This document shows positions 25,417-33,340 of a stretch of 46,815 nt of DNA, one piece after another. The position numbers were made by a program, and so were the translations under genes. Each line of letters opens with the position of its first letter. Position 1 is the first letter of the stretch. The stretch is from Thiogranum sp. (GTDB lineage Bacteria > Pseudomonadota > Gammaproteobacteria > DSM-19610), in the NCBI GenBank assembly GCA_030148805.1, contig JASBSS010000008.1:1-46815 (forward strand). Direction: 5' to 3'. Under the pieces are notes generated by a model. That model was not told the origin of the DNA and did not search any database. It saw only the letters and a list, made by a program, of their open reading frames with translations.

Positions 25417-26235
25417 ATGAAAATCGTTTCATTTAACACCAACGGCATTCGCGCGCGCCCCCACCAATTGCAAGCGCTGATCGAGCAGCAGCAACCCGAC
25501 ATCATCGGCATCCAGGAAACCAAGGTGCCGGACGCGGATTTCCCCTGCGAGGCGATCGAGGCGCTCGGCTATCATGTCGCCTACCACGGACAGAAATCCC
25601 ATTACGGCGTGGCCCTCATGTCGCGCCAACCGCCGCTGGAGGTCATTCGCGGCTTTTCCCACGATGGCGACGATGCCCAGCGCCGCCTTATCGGCGCCCG
25701 CTTCGCCCTGGCCGACGGAAAAGAACTGAATGTGCTCAACGGCTATTTTCCCCAGGGCGAAAGCCGCGACCATCCGCTGAAGTTCCCGGCCAAGCAACGA
25801 TTCTACAGCGATCTGCTGGAACATTTGCAACAGACGCACGATCCCTCCCAGCCCCTGGCGGTGATGGGCGACATGAATGTCGCGCCGCTCGACGCCGACA
25901 TCGGTATCGGCGAAGACAACGCCAAACGCTGGCTCAGATCCGGAAAGTGCAGCTTTCTGCCCGAGGAACGCGAGTGGCTGCAACGATTGCTGGACTGGGG
26001 CCTGGTGGACACCTTCCGCCAGTGTCATGCCGAGTGCGACGATTTGTTCAGCTGGTTCGACTATCGCAGCCGGGGTTTCGAGCGCGAGCCACGCCGCGGG
26101 CTGCGCATCGACCTGATCCTCGCCACCCCGGTGCTGGCCGCCACCTGTCGCGACGCGGGTATCGACTATGCCATCCGCGGCATGCACAAACCCTCCGATC
26201 ACTGCCCCGTATGGGCGGATTTCGCCATCGACTGA
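25417..26235 (+). CDS. xthA: Exodeoxyribonuclease III (AP endonuclease)
   Basis: Base-excision repair AP endonuclease and 3'-exonuclease/phosphatase of 272 residues. Motifs: [19 protein letters not shown], with Asn for metal binding; [11 protein letters not shown], with the catalytic Glu; [25 protein letters not shown], with the Asp-Asn pair; [11 protein letters not shown]; and the terminal [10 protein letters not shown] with the Asp-His pair. All catalytic positions are present. Divergent from the M16 peptidase gene and followed by mlaC. Confidence 0.96.
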   Translation: MKIVSFNTNGIRARPHQLQALIEQQQPDIIGIQETKVPDADFPCEAIEALGYHVAYHGQKSHYGVALMSRQPPLEVIRGFSHDGDDAQRRLIGARFALADGKELNVLNGYFPQGESRDHPLKFPAKQRFYSDLLEHLQQTHDPSQPLAVMGDMNVAPLDADIGIGEDNAKRWLRSGKCSFLPEEREWLQRLLDWGLVDTFRQCHAECDDLFSWFDYRSRGFEREPRRGLRIDLILATPVLAATCRDAGIDYAIRGMHKPSDHCPVWADFAID

Positions 26236-26242
26236 CCCCAGC

Positions 26243-26271
26243 TTGGTCCTCGGCCCGTCTGGGGATACAAT
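26243..26271 (+). promoter_or_regulatory. Promoter of mlaC placed for a leaderless transcript
   Basis: TTGGTC (26243-26248), spacer of exactly 17 bases, TACAAT (26266-26271; 5 of 6). Seven bases beyond the -10 is the A of the mlaC ATG at 26278, and no Shine-Dalgarno lies before it. Confidence 0.5.
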
Positions 26272-26277
26272 AAGCCC

Positions 26278-26967
26278 ATGAAATCTCTGCCGCTCACCTG
26301 GAAATCCTGGCTGCTCGTGGTCGGGCTGCTGAGCGCCTCGGTGATGGCCCCGCTAGCGCTGGCCGCCATCGAGGGCAAAGCGGTCGCCAGTGATCCACAG
26401 CCGTTGCTGGAACAGCGCATTCACCAGCTCGTGGTGCGACTGCGCGACAACTCGGAAGCGATCCGCAAGGACAAGAGCGTCGCCTACAAGATCAGCGACG
26501 AATTGATCGTGCCGATCATTGATTTCCCCCGTATTGCCCGCCTGGTCATCGGCAAATACTGGCGCGACGCCAGCGACACCCAGAAACGGGAAATCACCCA
26601 GGAGATCCGCGACCTGCTGGTGCGCTCCTATGTCACCGCCATGAGCAGCTACATCGACGACCTGGTTTCGGATAAAAACATGATCCAATTCCAGCCCTCG
26701 CATTATCAGGCCGGTGATCGCAAGGCATCGGTGCGGGCCGATATCGCCCTGGGGGGGCGCCCCCCGGCCCAGGTGAAATATCAACTTTATTTCGCCGGGC
26801 AGTGGAAAATCTACGACATCAGCATCGAAGGCATCAGCCTGGCCCTCACTTATCGCACCAGCTTCGGAGAACAAATCAAGCGCGAAGGGTTGGACGGCCT
26901 GATCGCCCAATTGGCCGAACGCAATCGCCGCGGGGAGGTTGAAATCCCCACCACGGCCAAGCCCTGA
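26278..26967 (+). CDS. mlaC: MlaC-like periplasmic phospholipid-binding protein
   Basis: 229 residues with a signal peptide (core SWLLVVGLLSASVMAPLALA). The mature protein fits MlaC/Ttg2D, which carries phospholipids between the outer-membrane lipoprotein MlaA and the inner-membrane MlaFEDB complex: IDFPRIARLVIGKYWRDAS, LLVRSYVTAMSSY and VKYQLYFAGQWKIYDISIEG, then ISLALTYRTSF. The other mla genes are not next to it, so it stands alone here between xthA and a small unknown gene. Its promoter would produce a leaderless mRNA. Confidence 0.9.
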   Translation: MKSLPLTWKSWLLVVGLLSASVMAPLALAAIEGKAVASDPQPLLEQRIHQLVVRLRDNSEAIRKDKSVAYKISDELIVPIIDFPRIARLVIGKYWRDASDTQKREITQEIRDLLVRSYVTAMSSYIDDLVSDKNMIQFQPSHYQAGDRKASVRADIALGGRPPAQVKYQLYFAGQWKIYDISIEGISLALTYRTSFGEQIKREGLDGLIAQLAERNRRGEVEIPTTAKP

Positions 26968-27054
26968 GCCCATCCGGGGGCCGAGCACCTCACATAGTGG
27001 TCTGATTTATGCAGGGATTCCTGAACGGATGTCTATCGCCGAAAGGAAACCAAC

Positions 27055-27345
27055 ATGCAGATTATCGACCGATGCCGCGACCCTTACGGACCTCTCTCCG
27101 ATACCCGCCGAGCCTTGCTGGCGCAGCTGCTCGCGGCTCCCGATCAGTGCCTGTGGGAACGCGCGCGCGGCCTGATTATTCGTGCCATCCCCATTGTGAC
27201 ACTTGAAGTTGCTGTAAAATCAGTTAGTTACAATCTTAAAATCCACGAGACACCGGACCCGTTCACGCTCTACCGGGCGCTGCGTTTCGCTGTGGATCAA
27301 GAGTGCGGCACCACCCCGGCGACATCAGGCGGCATCTGCAGATAG
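27055..27345 (+). CDS. Small protein of unknown function
   Basis: 96 residues, beginning MQIIDRCRDPYGPLSDTRRA and LLAQLLAAPDQCLWERARGL, with PDPFTLYRALRFAVDQECGT near the end. No transmembrane segment or family I can name. AAGGAAACCAAC before the ATG is a good ribosome site, which supports it being real. Its 3' end overlaps the convergent ycgL gene by 49 bases. Confidence 0.65.
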   Translation: MQIIDRCRDPYGPLSDTRRALLAQLLAAPDQCLWERARGLIIRAIPIVTLEVAVKSVSYNLKIHETPDPFTLYRALRFAVDQECGTTPATSGGICR

Positions 27346-27551
27346 TAGCCCTGACCCTGCAGCTGACCCATGACCTCCTCGACGTCCGCGTGCGCCAGCT
27401 GGCGCCCCGCATGGAGCTCCAGATCCATGACCTTTTCCAGTTTGCCGAGCAGTCGCGTCAAACCATCGGGAACGCGCGCGAATGGCTCGGCGCTGGGTAC
27501 GAACAGGAAGTAACCGGACTGGCCCAAGCTCTTGTATACACTGCATTTCAT
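27297..27551 (-). CDS. ycgL: YcgL-domain protein
   Basis: 84 residues beginning MKCSVYKSLGQSGYFLFV, the hallmark of the YcgL family, then FARVPDGLTRLLGKLEKVMD and a C-terminal DVEEVMGQLQGQGYYLQMPP. Function unknown. The start at 27551 agrees with the family N-terminus; the frame is open for 22 more codons upstream. Last gene of the minus-strand run from 33173. Confidence 0.92.
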   Translation of the reverse strand: MKCSVYKSLGQSGYFLFVPSAEPFARVPDGLTRLLGKLEKVMDLELHAGRQLAHADVEEVMGQLQGQGYYLQMPPDVAGVVPHS

Positions 27552-27570
27552 ACCCAGCCCCTGAGCGGCC

Positions 27571-27975
27571 TCAGGACAGCCTCCGGGGCGTGAACTCAAC
27601 CGCCACTTCCTTGACATAGGGTTGATTGAAAATCAGCTCCGCGGAAAAACCGCCGTCCACCAGACGCGCCTTGACCTGGGTGAGATCCGGCAGCCGGGTC
27701 GCCAGATAGGCGCAGCCGGCGGCGATCAACGCGTCGTTTCCAGCCTGCAATCCCTCCAGCACCTGAATGGCGACGAATTGCGCACGCTGGAGCGCATCGG
27801 GCTGGGCGACGGTGGCGCCACCGAGTGGCACCCCGCCGTTCATCTGTTCGTCCATACGCTGGAGACAGCGGCGCTGGTCGTCGTCCAGGGGCTTGCCGCG
27901 GTGGAATTCGACCTCGACCGCGTCGTTCACCACAATCGCGAGAATCCCGCCGTCGCTCTGTTCGTCAGCCTGCAT
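27571..27975 (-). CDS. Protein of unknown function upstream of ycgL
   Basis: 134 residues from ATG at 27975: acidic and mixed alpha/beta, with QADEQSDGGILAIVVNDAVE, FHRGKPLDDDQRRCLQRMDE, VAIQVLEGLQAGNDALIAAG and a final AELIFNQPYVKEVAVEF. It has no signal peptide or membrane segment. No Shine-Dalgarno is obvious and I do not recognise a family. It lies 19 bases before ycgL and 64 after the HIT-like gene, so it is probably in the same operon. Confidence 0.7.
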   Translation of the reverse strand: MQADEQSDGGILAIVVNDAVEVEFHRGKPLDDDQRRCLQRMDEQMNGGVPLGGATVAQPDALQRAQFVAIQVLEGLQAGNDALIAAGCAYLATRLPDLTQVKARLVDGGFSAELIFNQPYVKEVAVEFTPRRLS

Positions 27976-28039
27976 GCGGCCATTATCGCTGGTTCGCAAC
28001 GAGTAAAAAAGTCGGCTGAGGCGGGTCGGTGGCACGCGC

Positions 28040-29098
28040 TCAGGGCACAGGCGGATGCGACAGTCGCGCAGCGGCCAACGCGGCACCAATCCGGGAGGGG
28101 GTCAGCGCGCCATAATCCTGGTGGTTGAAGGTGATCATCCCGCCCGACATTTCATACCAGGACAACCCGTTCGACCAGGGCGCCAACTCGAACCCCCCCT
28201 GTTTGCGCCGCGCCAGACAGTACATCCCCTGACCCGTGTAGAGCAGATTGTAGGCCACGTCCGCCGCGTGCAACTGTTCGATATGTTCCCAGGCGGCATC
28301 GGCGCAAGCAAACCGAGAGCAATCGACGGGGTACTCCTCGGCGCCGCCGTTATGACGCCAGCACGACTTCTCCACTGGCAAGGGCTCGGCGCGCAGGAAC
28401 AGCTGGTAGTGCAGGTGATTGACCGAAGCGAATGCCCCGAGCGCGTTGTAGCCCACATGGATACCGGGAAGAACGAGACGCCAGGACTCGATCAGTCGCC
28501 AGAGAAACAGGTGCATGTCATGGCGATGGTATTGGGGCAGGCAGAATTCGCGTCGTGGCACCAGCAGACAGTGCAGGTCGACAAAGGGATATTTGTTGTA
28601 GTAAAGCGCAAAAGGCTGCCCGCACAGCTCGCCTTCCCATAACAGCTCCTGTTGCATGAAGCCTTTGTTGAAGTTGAATCCGTCGGCGTCGAAGGGCGCG
28701 CGGATACTACTCATCGGCTGTTGGCTGTTGCGCATAGGCCGAAACGCGCGCAGGTGGTTGAACTGGACCTCCCAGGGACCGGCCGTGCGGTGTTCGGTCA
28801 ACCTCAGGGCATCGAAACCCATGCAGATCATTTTCAGAAACACCAACAAGTCGTCCTCGGACTCGGCGACCCGCTCTCCTCGACCGAGCGTGGCGCGCAG
28901 GCGCTCGCGGTGGTGGTGAAATTGCTCCTGCAAACGGGCTTGCAACGACCCGAACAGCGGTGCGGCGAAGCCGGCGTTGGCGGTGACAAGAATAAACAGA
29001 TTGAGGCTGCCCACGTCCAATAGCGCTTCCAGCCCACGTTCAAAACCCTCACGAAAGGCAGTGGTCGAAACGAACAAGTCGGTATTGGACGCAGCCAT
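28040..29098 (-). CDS. HIT-superfamily nucleotidyltransferase/phosphorylase-like protein (VTC2/GDP-hexose phosphorylase type)
   Basis: 352 residues. The catalytic-type motif is NHLHYQLF with H228-L-H230-Y-Q232, as in galactose-1-phosphate uridylyltransferases, Ap4A phosphorylases and the VTC2/GDPGP1 GDP-hexose phosphorylases. Upstream are NFNKGFMQQELLWEG and the beta-strand pair ALYYNKYPFVDLHCLLVPRR, typical of this branch where the phosphate-ester substrate sits. The chemistry would be transfer of a nucleotidyl group from a nucleotide-sugar to phosphate or a sugar phosphate. Substrate unknown. The 11-base gap after the glycosyltransferase-like gene points to a shared pathway. Confidence 0.75.
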   Translation of the reverse strand: MAASNTDLFVSTTAFREGFERGLEALLDVGSLNLFILVTANAGFAAPLFGSLQARLQEQFHHHRERLRATLGRGERVAESEDDLLVFLKMICMGFDALRLTEHRTAGPWEVQFNHLRAFRPMRNSQQPMSSIRAPFDADGFNFNKGFMQQELLWEGELCGQPFALYYNKYPFVDLHCLLVPRREFCLPQYHRHDMHLFLWRLIESWRLVLPGIHVGYNALGAFASVNHLHYQLFLRAEPLPVEKSCWRHNGGAEEYPVDCSRFACADAAWEHIEQLHAADVAYNLLYTGQGMYCLARRKQGGFELAPWSNGLSWYEMSGGMITFNHQDYGALTPSRIGAALAAARLSHPPVP

Positions 29099-29109
29099 GG
29101 CGGGTACGC

Positions 29110-30183
29110 TCAGTGAACCGCCATGCGCAGGAGGTAGTCGGCCGCCTGCTCGGCCCCGGGGGTGGCGCAACGGCGTACCCGCACGCCGGCCAGCGCCGGC
29201 ACTAGCCCGGTGAAGCAGCCGTCTTCCAGCCGCGCGGGCGCAACCGCGAGCGCGGCGCCGTGGGCCTCCAGCCAGGGCAACAAGGTCGCCTCCTCTGGCC
29301 AGTCAGGGCGCGGTAGATACAGCAACGGCGTGGCGTTGGCCACACACTCGGTGACCGTGCCATAGCCACATTTACCCAGTACCGCGTCACACGAAGCGAT
29401 CAACTCGGTGAAACCCAGACCCGTGTCCTGATAACTGCTGACATCGGGGTGACGTACGTCCCAGTCGCGGCTGACCAGCCAATGAATCCCCTGGGCGCGC
29501 GGCCAGTTTTCGATCGGGAAGCGTGCCTTCACCCCGCCCGGCGCGACCAGTACGATGCGTTGCGCGTCGGTCGCCCGCGGTAAACGCTGGCGCAGTCGCT
29601 CGGGCTGCGCCCGTCCCAGTGCCGCGATCGGTCCCAACGCCACCCGATTGTCCAACCAGGCCATGGGCATGGAAGGCTCGGGGCACAGGAACGCCCGCGC
29701 GCTCCGGTAGGCCGACTCCATCTGCTCGAGTATCAGTGCCGCTTCCGCGCGCGCGGAAAAATAGTGCCGATAGATATCGGCCCAGTTGAGCGAACACATC
29801 GCCACCGCCGGAATGCCTTCGGCGGAGGCGGCGGCAAGTATCGGATAGGGGACATCGGCCAGGACCAGATCGGGCCTCAGGCGGCGCAGCAGCCGGGCTT
29901 GCGCGGCGACTTGCTCATCCCAATCCCGATGCAGGCGCCGATAGGCCGCGGCACTGGCCTCGAGATCGATGGCGAGCGCCGAATCCATCACCAGACCGAA
30001 GTCCGGCGGCTCGGCTATCAGCTCGAAATCGAGCCGGATCCGTCCGCGCAGAAACGCCGGCGACAGATCGGTAAACAAGCTCAGCCGCAATTCCGGCAAC
30101 CGGCGATGCAAGGCATTGAGCACGGGCGCCACCTGGGCGCCATGGCCATAGCCATGCGCAGTGATAGCCGTCAGCAGATGCAC
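29110..30183 (-). CDS. GT-B glycosyltransferase-like protein (GT28 / L-arabinokinase N-domain type)
   Basis: 357 residues. The N-terminus MHLLTAITAHGYGHGAQVAP with the GHGxGH loop is the acceptor domain of MurG/GT28-like GT-B proteins and of the N-terminal half of plant L-arabinokinases. The C-terminal donor half has IVLVAPGGVKARF, then the nucleotide-site-like LIASCDAVLGKCGYGTVTEC followed by a Pro-rich LLYLPRPDWPEE. It lacks transmembrane segments. Acceptor and donor are unknown. It lies 15 bases after lipA and 11 before the HIT-like gene, all in one run. Confidence 0.75.
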   Translation of the reverse strand: MHLLTAITAHGYGHGAQVAPVLNALHRRLPELRLSLFTDLSPAFLRGRIRLDFELIAEPPDFGLVMDSALAIDLEASAAAYRRLHRDWDEQVAAQARLLRRLRPDLVLADVPYPILAAASAEGIPAVAMCSLNWADIYRHYFSARAEAALILEQMESAYRSARAFLCPEPSMPMAWLDNRVALGPIAALGRAQPERLRQRLPRATDAQRIVLVAPGGVKARFPIENWPRAQGIHWLVSRDWDVRHPDVSSYQDTGLGFTELIASCDAVLGKCGYGTVTECVANATPLLYLPRPDWPEEATLLPWLEAHGAALAVAPARLEDGCFTGLVPALAGVRVRRCATPGAEQAADYLLRMAVH

Positions 30184-30198
30184 GAAACGCTCAGACCA

Positions 30199-31137
30199 CT
30201 AGACCAAACCTGCCGCCTGCTGGTCGGCGTGATAGGAGGAGCGCACCATCGGGCCGCTGGCGACCTGGCTGAAACCGAGCTCTTGACCGAGTCGACGTAA
30301 CTGGTCGAATTCATCCGGGTGGACGAAACGCGCCACCGGCAGATGGTGCCGACTCGGCTGCAGATACTGGCCGAGCGTCAGCATTTCCACATCGTGAGCG
30401 CGCAGATCACGCATCACCTGCGCCACCTCTTCGAGGGTTTCTCCCAGCCCCAGCATCAGACCGGACTTGGAAGGCACCCCGGGATGTTCCTGCTTGAAGC
30501 GTCGCAACAGCTCGAGCGACCACTGATAATCGGAGCCGGGACGCGCCTGCTTGTAGAGTCTGGGCACGGTTTCCAGATTGTGATTGAAGACATCCGGCGG
30601 AGCCGCACGCAGGATCTCCAGGGCGCGATCCCTGCGCCCGCGGAAATCCGGCACCAGCACCTCGATGCGGATCTGCGGACAGCGCTCGCGCACCGCCCGG
30701 ATGCAGTCCACGAAGTGGCCGGCGCCGCCGTCGCGCAGATCATCGCGATCCACCGAAGTGATCACCACATAACGCAGCCCCATCGCCTGGATCGTCTGCG
30801 CCAGATTGTTCGGCTCTTCGCCATCCAGGGGCTCGGGGCGCCCGTGGGCCACGTCACAGAACGGGCAGCGACGGGTACAGATGTCCCCCATGATCATGAA
30901 GGTCGCGGTCCCGTGGGCAAAGCATTCGCCGATATTCGGGCACGACGCCTCTTCGCAGACGGTATGCAGCCGGTTCTCGCGCAGGATGCTCTTCAGCCGC
31001 TGCACCTCCGGCCCTGCCGGCGACTTGGCCCGTATCCAGGCCGGTTTACGCAGGGGCGTTTGGGTCGGCTCCACCTTGATCGGGATACGCGCGGTCTTTG
31101 CCGCGCCACGCTGATGTTTTTGTTGTTGCTCAGACAT
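30199..31137 (-). CDS. lipA: Lipoyl synthase (radical SAM)
   Basis: Inserts two sulfur atoms into protein-bound octanoyl groups to make lipoyl cofactor. 312 residues. The auxiliary 4Fe-4S cluster ligands are in [12 protein letters not shown], the radical-SAM cluster in CTRRCPFC, and the C-terminal RSSYHA supplies the conserved serine ligand. [14 protein letters not shown] and [11 protein letters not shown] are also typical. The ATG at 31137 lies inside the end of lipB (8-base overlap), so translation is coupled. Confidence 0.97.
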   Translation of the reverse strand: MSEQQQKHQRGAAKTARIPIKVEPTQTPLRKPAWIRAKSPAGPEVQRLKSILRENRLHTVCEEASCPNIGECFAHGTATFMIMGDICTRRCPFCDVAHGRPEPLDGEEPNNLAQTIQAMGLRYVVITSVDRDDLRDGGAGHFVDCIRAVRERCPQIRIEVLVPDFRGRRDRALEILRAAPPDVFNHNLETVPRLYKQARPGSDYQWSLELLRRFKQEHPGVPSKSGLMLGLGETLEEVAQVMRDLRAHDVEMLTLGQYLQPSRHHLPVARFVHPDEFDQLRRLGQELGFSQVASGPMVRSSYHADQQAAGLV

Positions 31138-31855
31138 TTGCACTCACTTTGCGGCCCATTTGGCGGGGCTCGTCCCGCCACTGCAGGTGGGCGCCGAGAC
31201 GCGCCGCGAAATACTTTGCCCATTGGCGCCCGACCTCCTCGACCTCCAGCGCGATACCGAGATCGCGCGCCTGCGTCACTGGCAGGCGAGGATAGCCGCA
31301 GGGGTTGATGTCTGCGAACGGCGCCAAATCCATGTCCACGTTCAGCGCCAGCCCGTGATAGCTGCAACCGCCGCTGACGCGCAACCCCAGCGCGGCGAGC
31401 TTGGCGCCGTCGACATAGACGCCCGGCGCGTCGGCACGGGTGTCGGCGCCGATGGCGAAACCGCGCAGCCAGTCCACCACCGACAGTTCCAGCGCCCTGA
31501 CCAGGGCGCGCACGCCGATACCCAAGCGGCGCATATCCAGCAGCGCGTAGGCGACCAGTTGACCGGGGCCGTGATAGGTGACCTGGCCGCCGCGATCACA
31601 ATCGACCACCGGGATTTCACCCGTGCGCAACAGATGCTCACGCTTGCCGTTCATTCCCAAGGTATAGACCGGGGGATGCTGCAACAGCCAGAGTTGATCG
31701 GCCGAGGCCGCCGACCGCTCGCGGGTGTAGGCCTGCATTTGACGCCACACGGACGTGTAGTCGCACAAACCCAACTGGCTCGCCAGCAGTTGCTGGCAGC
31801 GGTCGCCGTCGGCGGACACCGCTGGGCTCAGATTACCATCAGCAGGTCTTTGCAC
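31130..31855 (-). CDS. lipB: Octanoyl-ACP:protein octanoyltransferase
   Basis: Moves octanoate from acyl carrier protein to lipoyl domains, the step before LipA. 241 residues. [34 protein letters not shown] with the catalytic Lys, and the catalytic Cys in INPCGYPRL are all present. The start is GTG at 31855, with GGAG eight bases upstream; it lies within the 3' end of ybeD (28-base overlap). The N-terminal 20 residues are longer than in E. coli. Confidence 0.96.
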   Translation of the reverse strand: MQRPADGNLSPAVSADGDRCQQLLASQLGLCDYTSVWRQMQAYTRERSAASADQLWLLQHPPVYTLGMNGKREHLLRTGEIPVVDCDRGGQVTYHGPGQLVAYALLDMRRLGIGVRALVRALELSVVDWLRGFAIGADTRADAPGVYVDGAKLAALGLRVSGGCSYHGLALNVDMDLAPFADINPCGYPRLPVTQARDLGIALEVEEVGRQWAKYFAARLGAHLQWRDEPRQMGRKVSANV

Positions 31856-32097
31856 GCCGTGAGCTCCCGGTAGAGGTCATCCAACTGCGACCGGCTGGTC
31901 GCCTGCACGACGAAGGTCACCGACAAGTAGTTCCCCTCCCGGCTGGCCACGCAACGCATGGCGTCGATGTCGAAATCCGGCACATGACGCCGCACGATGG
32001 TCAGCGCCGTCGCCTCGAAGCCGCTGTCCGAGCGTCCCATCACCTTCAGCGGAAACTCGCAGGGAAACTCCAGCAGGCTGTCTTGCTCATCCATCAT
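31828..32097 (-). CDS. ybeD: YbeD/DUF493 small protein
   Basis: 89 residues (88 if the second of two adjacent ATGs is used). LLEFPCEFPLKVMGRSDSGF, then IVRRHVPDFD and SREGNYLSVTFVVQATSRSQ; this is the ACT-like fold of YbeD, which is linked to lipoate synthesis by its constant position before lipB. It overlaps lipB by 28 bases. The preceding 60 bases up to the UDG-family gene show only a poor ribosome site. Confidence 0.92.
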   Translation of the reverse strand: MMDEQDSLLEFPCEFPLKVMGRSDSGFEATALTIVRRHVPDFDIDAMRCVASREGNYLSVTFVVQATSRSQLDDLYRELTACKDLLMVI

Positions 32098-32159
32098 GCC
32101 ATGATAGAGCAAGTGGGCACAATTTACCCTGCCGGCTGCTCGGGAAATGGCCGCGGCGT

Positions 32160-32759
32160 TCAGGGCCCGGCAAACACCTGCCGCAAACGCCGGCGCAACG
32201 CGGGAATGGCCTCTTGCTCGAACCAGGGGTTGCGCCGCAACCACATGAGATTACGGGGCGAGGGATGGGGCATCGGAAAGCGCTCGGGCAGCAGCTCACG
32301 CCAACGGCCCACCGTTTCGGTTACCGTTTTACCCGCTGCGGGAGCGTGGTATTGCTGGGCGTAGCGTCCGATCAGCAGGGTCAATTCCACCCGGGGCAGG
32401 CAGGCCAGCAGCCGTTGCCGCCACAGACGCGCGCATTCCGGCCGCGGCGGCAGATCCCCCGAGGCGCCGCGCCCCGGGTAGCACAACCCCATGGGGATGA
32501 TCGCCACCCGGCTTTCGTCATAAAAGGTCTCGGCCGGCATATCCAACCAGGCGCGCAGGCGCTCGCCGCTGGGGTCGTCCCAGGGCACGCCGCTTTTATG
32601 CACGCGGGTGCCGGGGGCCTGACCGACGATCAGCAAGCGGGCGGAGGCACGCGCCCGCAGGACCGGCCTGGGCGCATACGGAAGATGCTCGCTACAATGT
32701 CGACACCCACGGACTTCCTGCAGCAGTGCGGCCAAACGACGCTGGGCCTTAGCGCTCAT
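32160..32759 (-). CDS. Uracil-DNA glycosylase superfamily protein
   Basis: 199 residues. Motif A region LLIVGQAPGTRVHKSGVPWD and motif B region PHPSPRNLMW are those of the UDG superfamily. Two cysteines (CRHC) near residue 19 could bind a metal, but the four-Cys Fe-S set of family 4/5 enzymes is not evident. The motif A Gln-Ala-Pro-Gly lacks the catalytic Asp of family 1 and is closer to the family-4-like sequence. Activity is therefore unproven. Six bases downstream of the SpoIIAA-like gene on the same strand. Confidence 0.85.
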   Translation of the reverse strand: MSAKAQRRLAALLQEVRGCRHCSEHLPYAPRPVLRARASARLLIVGQAPGTRVHKSGVPWDDPSGERLRAWLDMPAETFYDESRVAIIPMGLCYPGRGASGDLPPRPECARLWRQRLLACLPRVELTLLIGRYAQQYHAPAAGKTVTETVGRWRELLPERFPMPHPSPRNLMWLRRNPWFEQEAIPALRRRLRQVFAGP

Positions 32760-32765
32760 GGGAAG

Positions 32766-33173
32766 TTATAAGGGCGCGTCCTCGACGCCGGAAACCACGC
32801 CACCCGGCGCATTGAACCGTGCCAGCCACTGCAGGGCGGACAGCTCATCCTGGAAGATCTTGGTGGGATAAGGGGGTTTGTGGTAACGCATGAACAGGTC
32901 GCCCATTGCGCGGGTGAACGCCGACTTCACGATGATCCCCATGGCCGTAACCAGGGCCGCCACCCCTTCGCTCGAGGCGAACTGCTGCGCCTCGTATTCC
33001 GCCGCGGCCACGCTTTCGGCGTGCACCAGCAACGGGCACGGTTCACGAATGATCTCGAGGTGACGGCGATGCACCTCTTGCATGAGCTCCAGCGTCAAGT
33101 GGCAATTCTTGGGATAGCGCACGCGCAGGATCCCATCGTCCCCCAACCAGACCTGAACCTCTGAATCAGACAT
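32766..33173 (-). CDS. SpoIIAA/STAS-like alpha-beta protein (DUF7793-like)
   Basis: 135 residues with the order strand, helix, strand seen in SpoIIAA/STAS-like proteins: VWLGDDGILRVRYPKNCHLT, LELMQEVHRRHLEIIREPCP and LLVHAESVAAAEYEAQQFAS, then a hydrophobic VAALVTAMGIIVKSAFTRAM. Such modules often sense or relay signals; nothing indicates a partner here. The ATG at 33173 directly follows AAGGAG, with an extra GGGGA seven bases upstream. First gene of the minus-strand run. Confidence 0.6.
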   Translation of the reverse strand: MSDSEVQVWLGDDGILRVRYPKNCHLTLELMQEVHRRHLEIIREPCPLLVHAESVAAAEYEAQQFASSEGVAALVTAMGIIVKSAFTRAMGDLFMRYHKPPYPTKIFQDELSALQWLARFNAPGGVVSGVEDAPL

Positions 33174-33216
33174 CTCCTTGTCCCCGCGGCTGCAACCCCA
33201 TCTGTTCCCTGGCGAC

Positions 33217-33222
33217 GTTATA
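33217..33222 (-). promoter_or_regulatory. Possible -10 of the 33173-27297 gene run
   Basis: TATAAC (5 of 6) on the minus strand, 44 bases before the start at 33173. No good -35 is seen 16-18 bases upstream. The interval 33174-33340 holds no gene and includes a CCCGCC/GGCGGG hairpin near 33280-33300 that could terminate gspF transcripts. Confidence 0.35.
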
Positions 33223-33340
33223 CGTGAACGCAAACATGGAAGTTCATATGACCTTAGTAACTGTACCAACCCTGCGCTCGGCCCGCCAGCCAGCAGGCGG
33301 GGAAGCGGCGCGATCCGTCCCCGGCATCACGCCGGTTATA

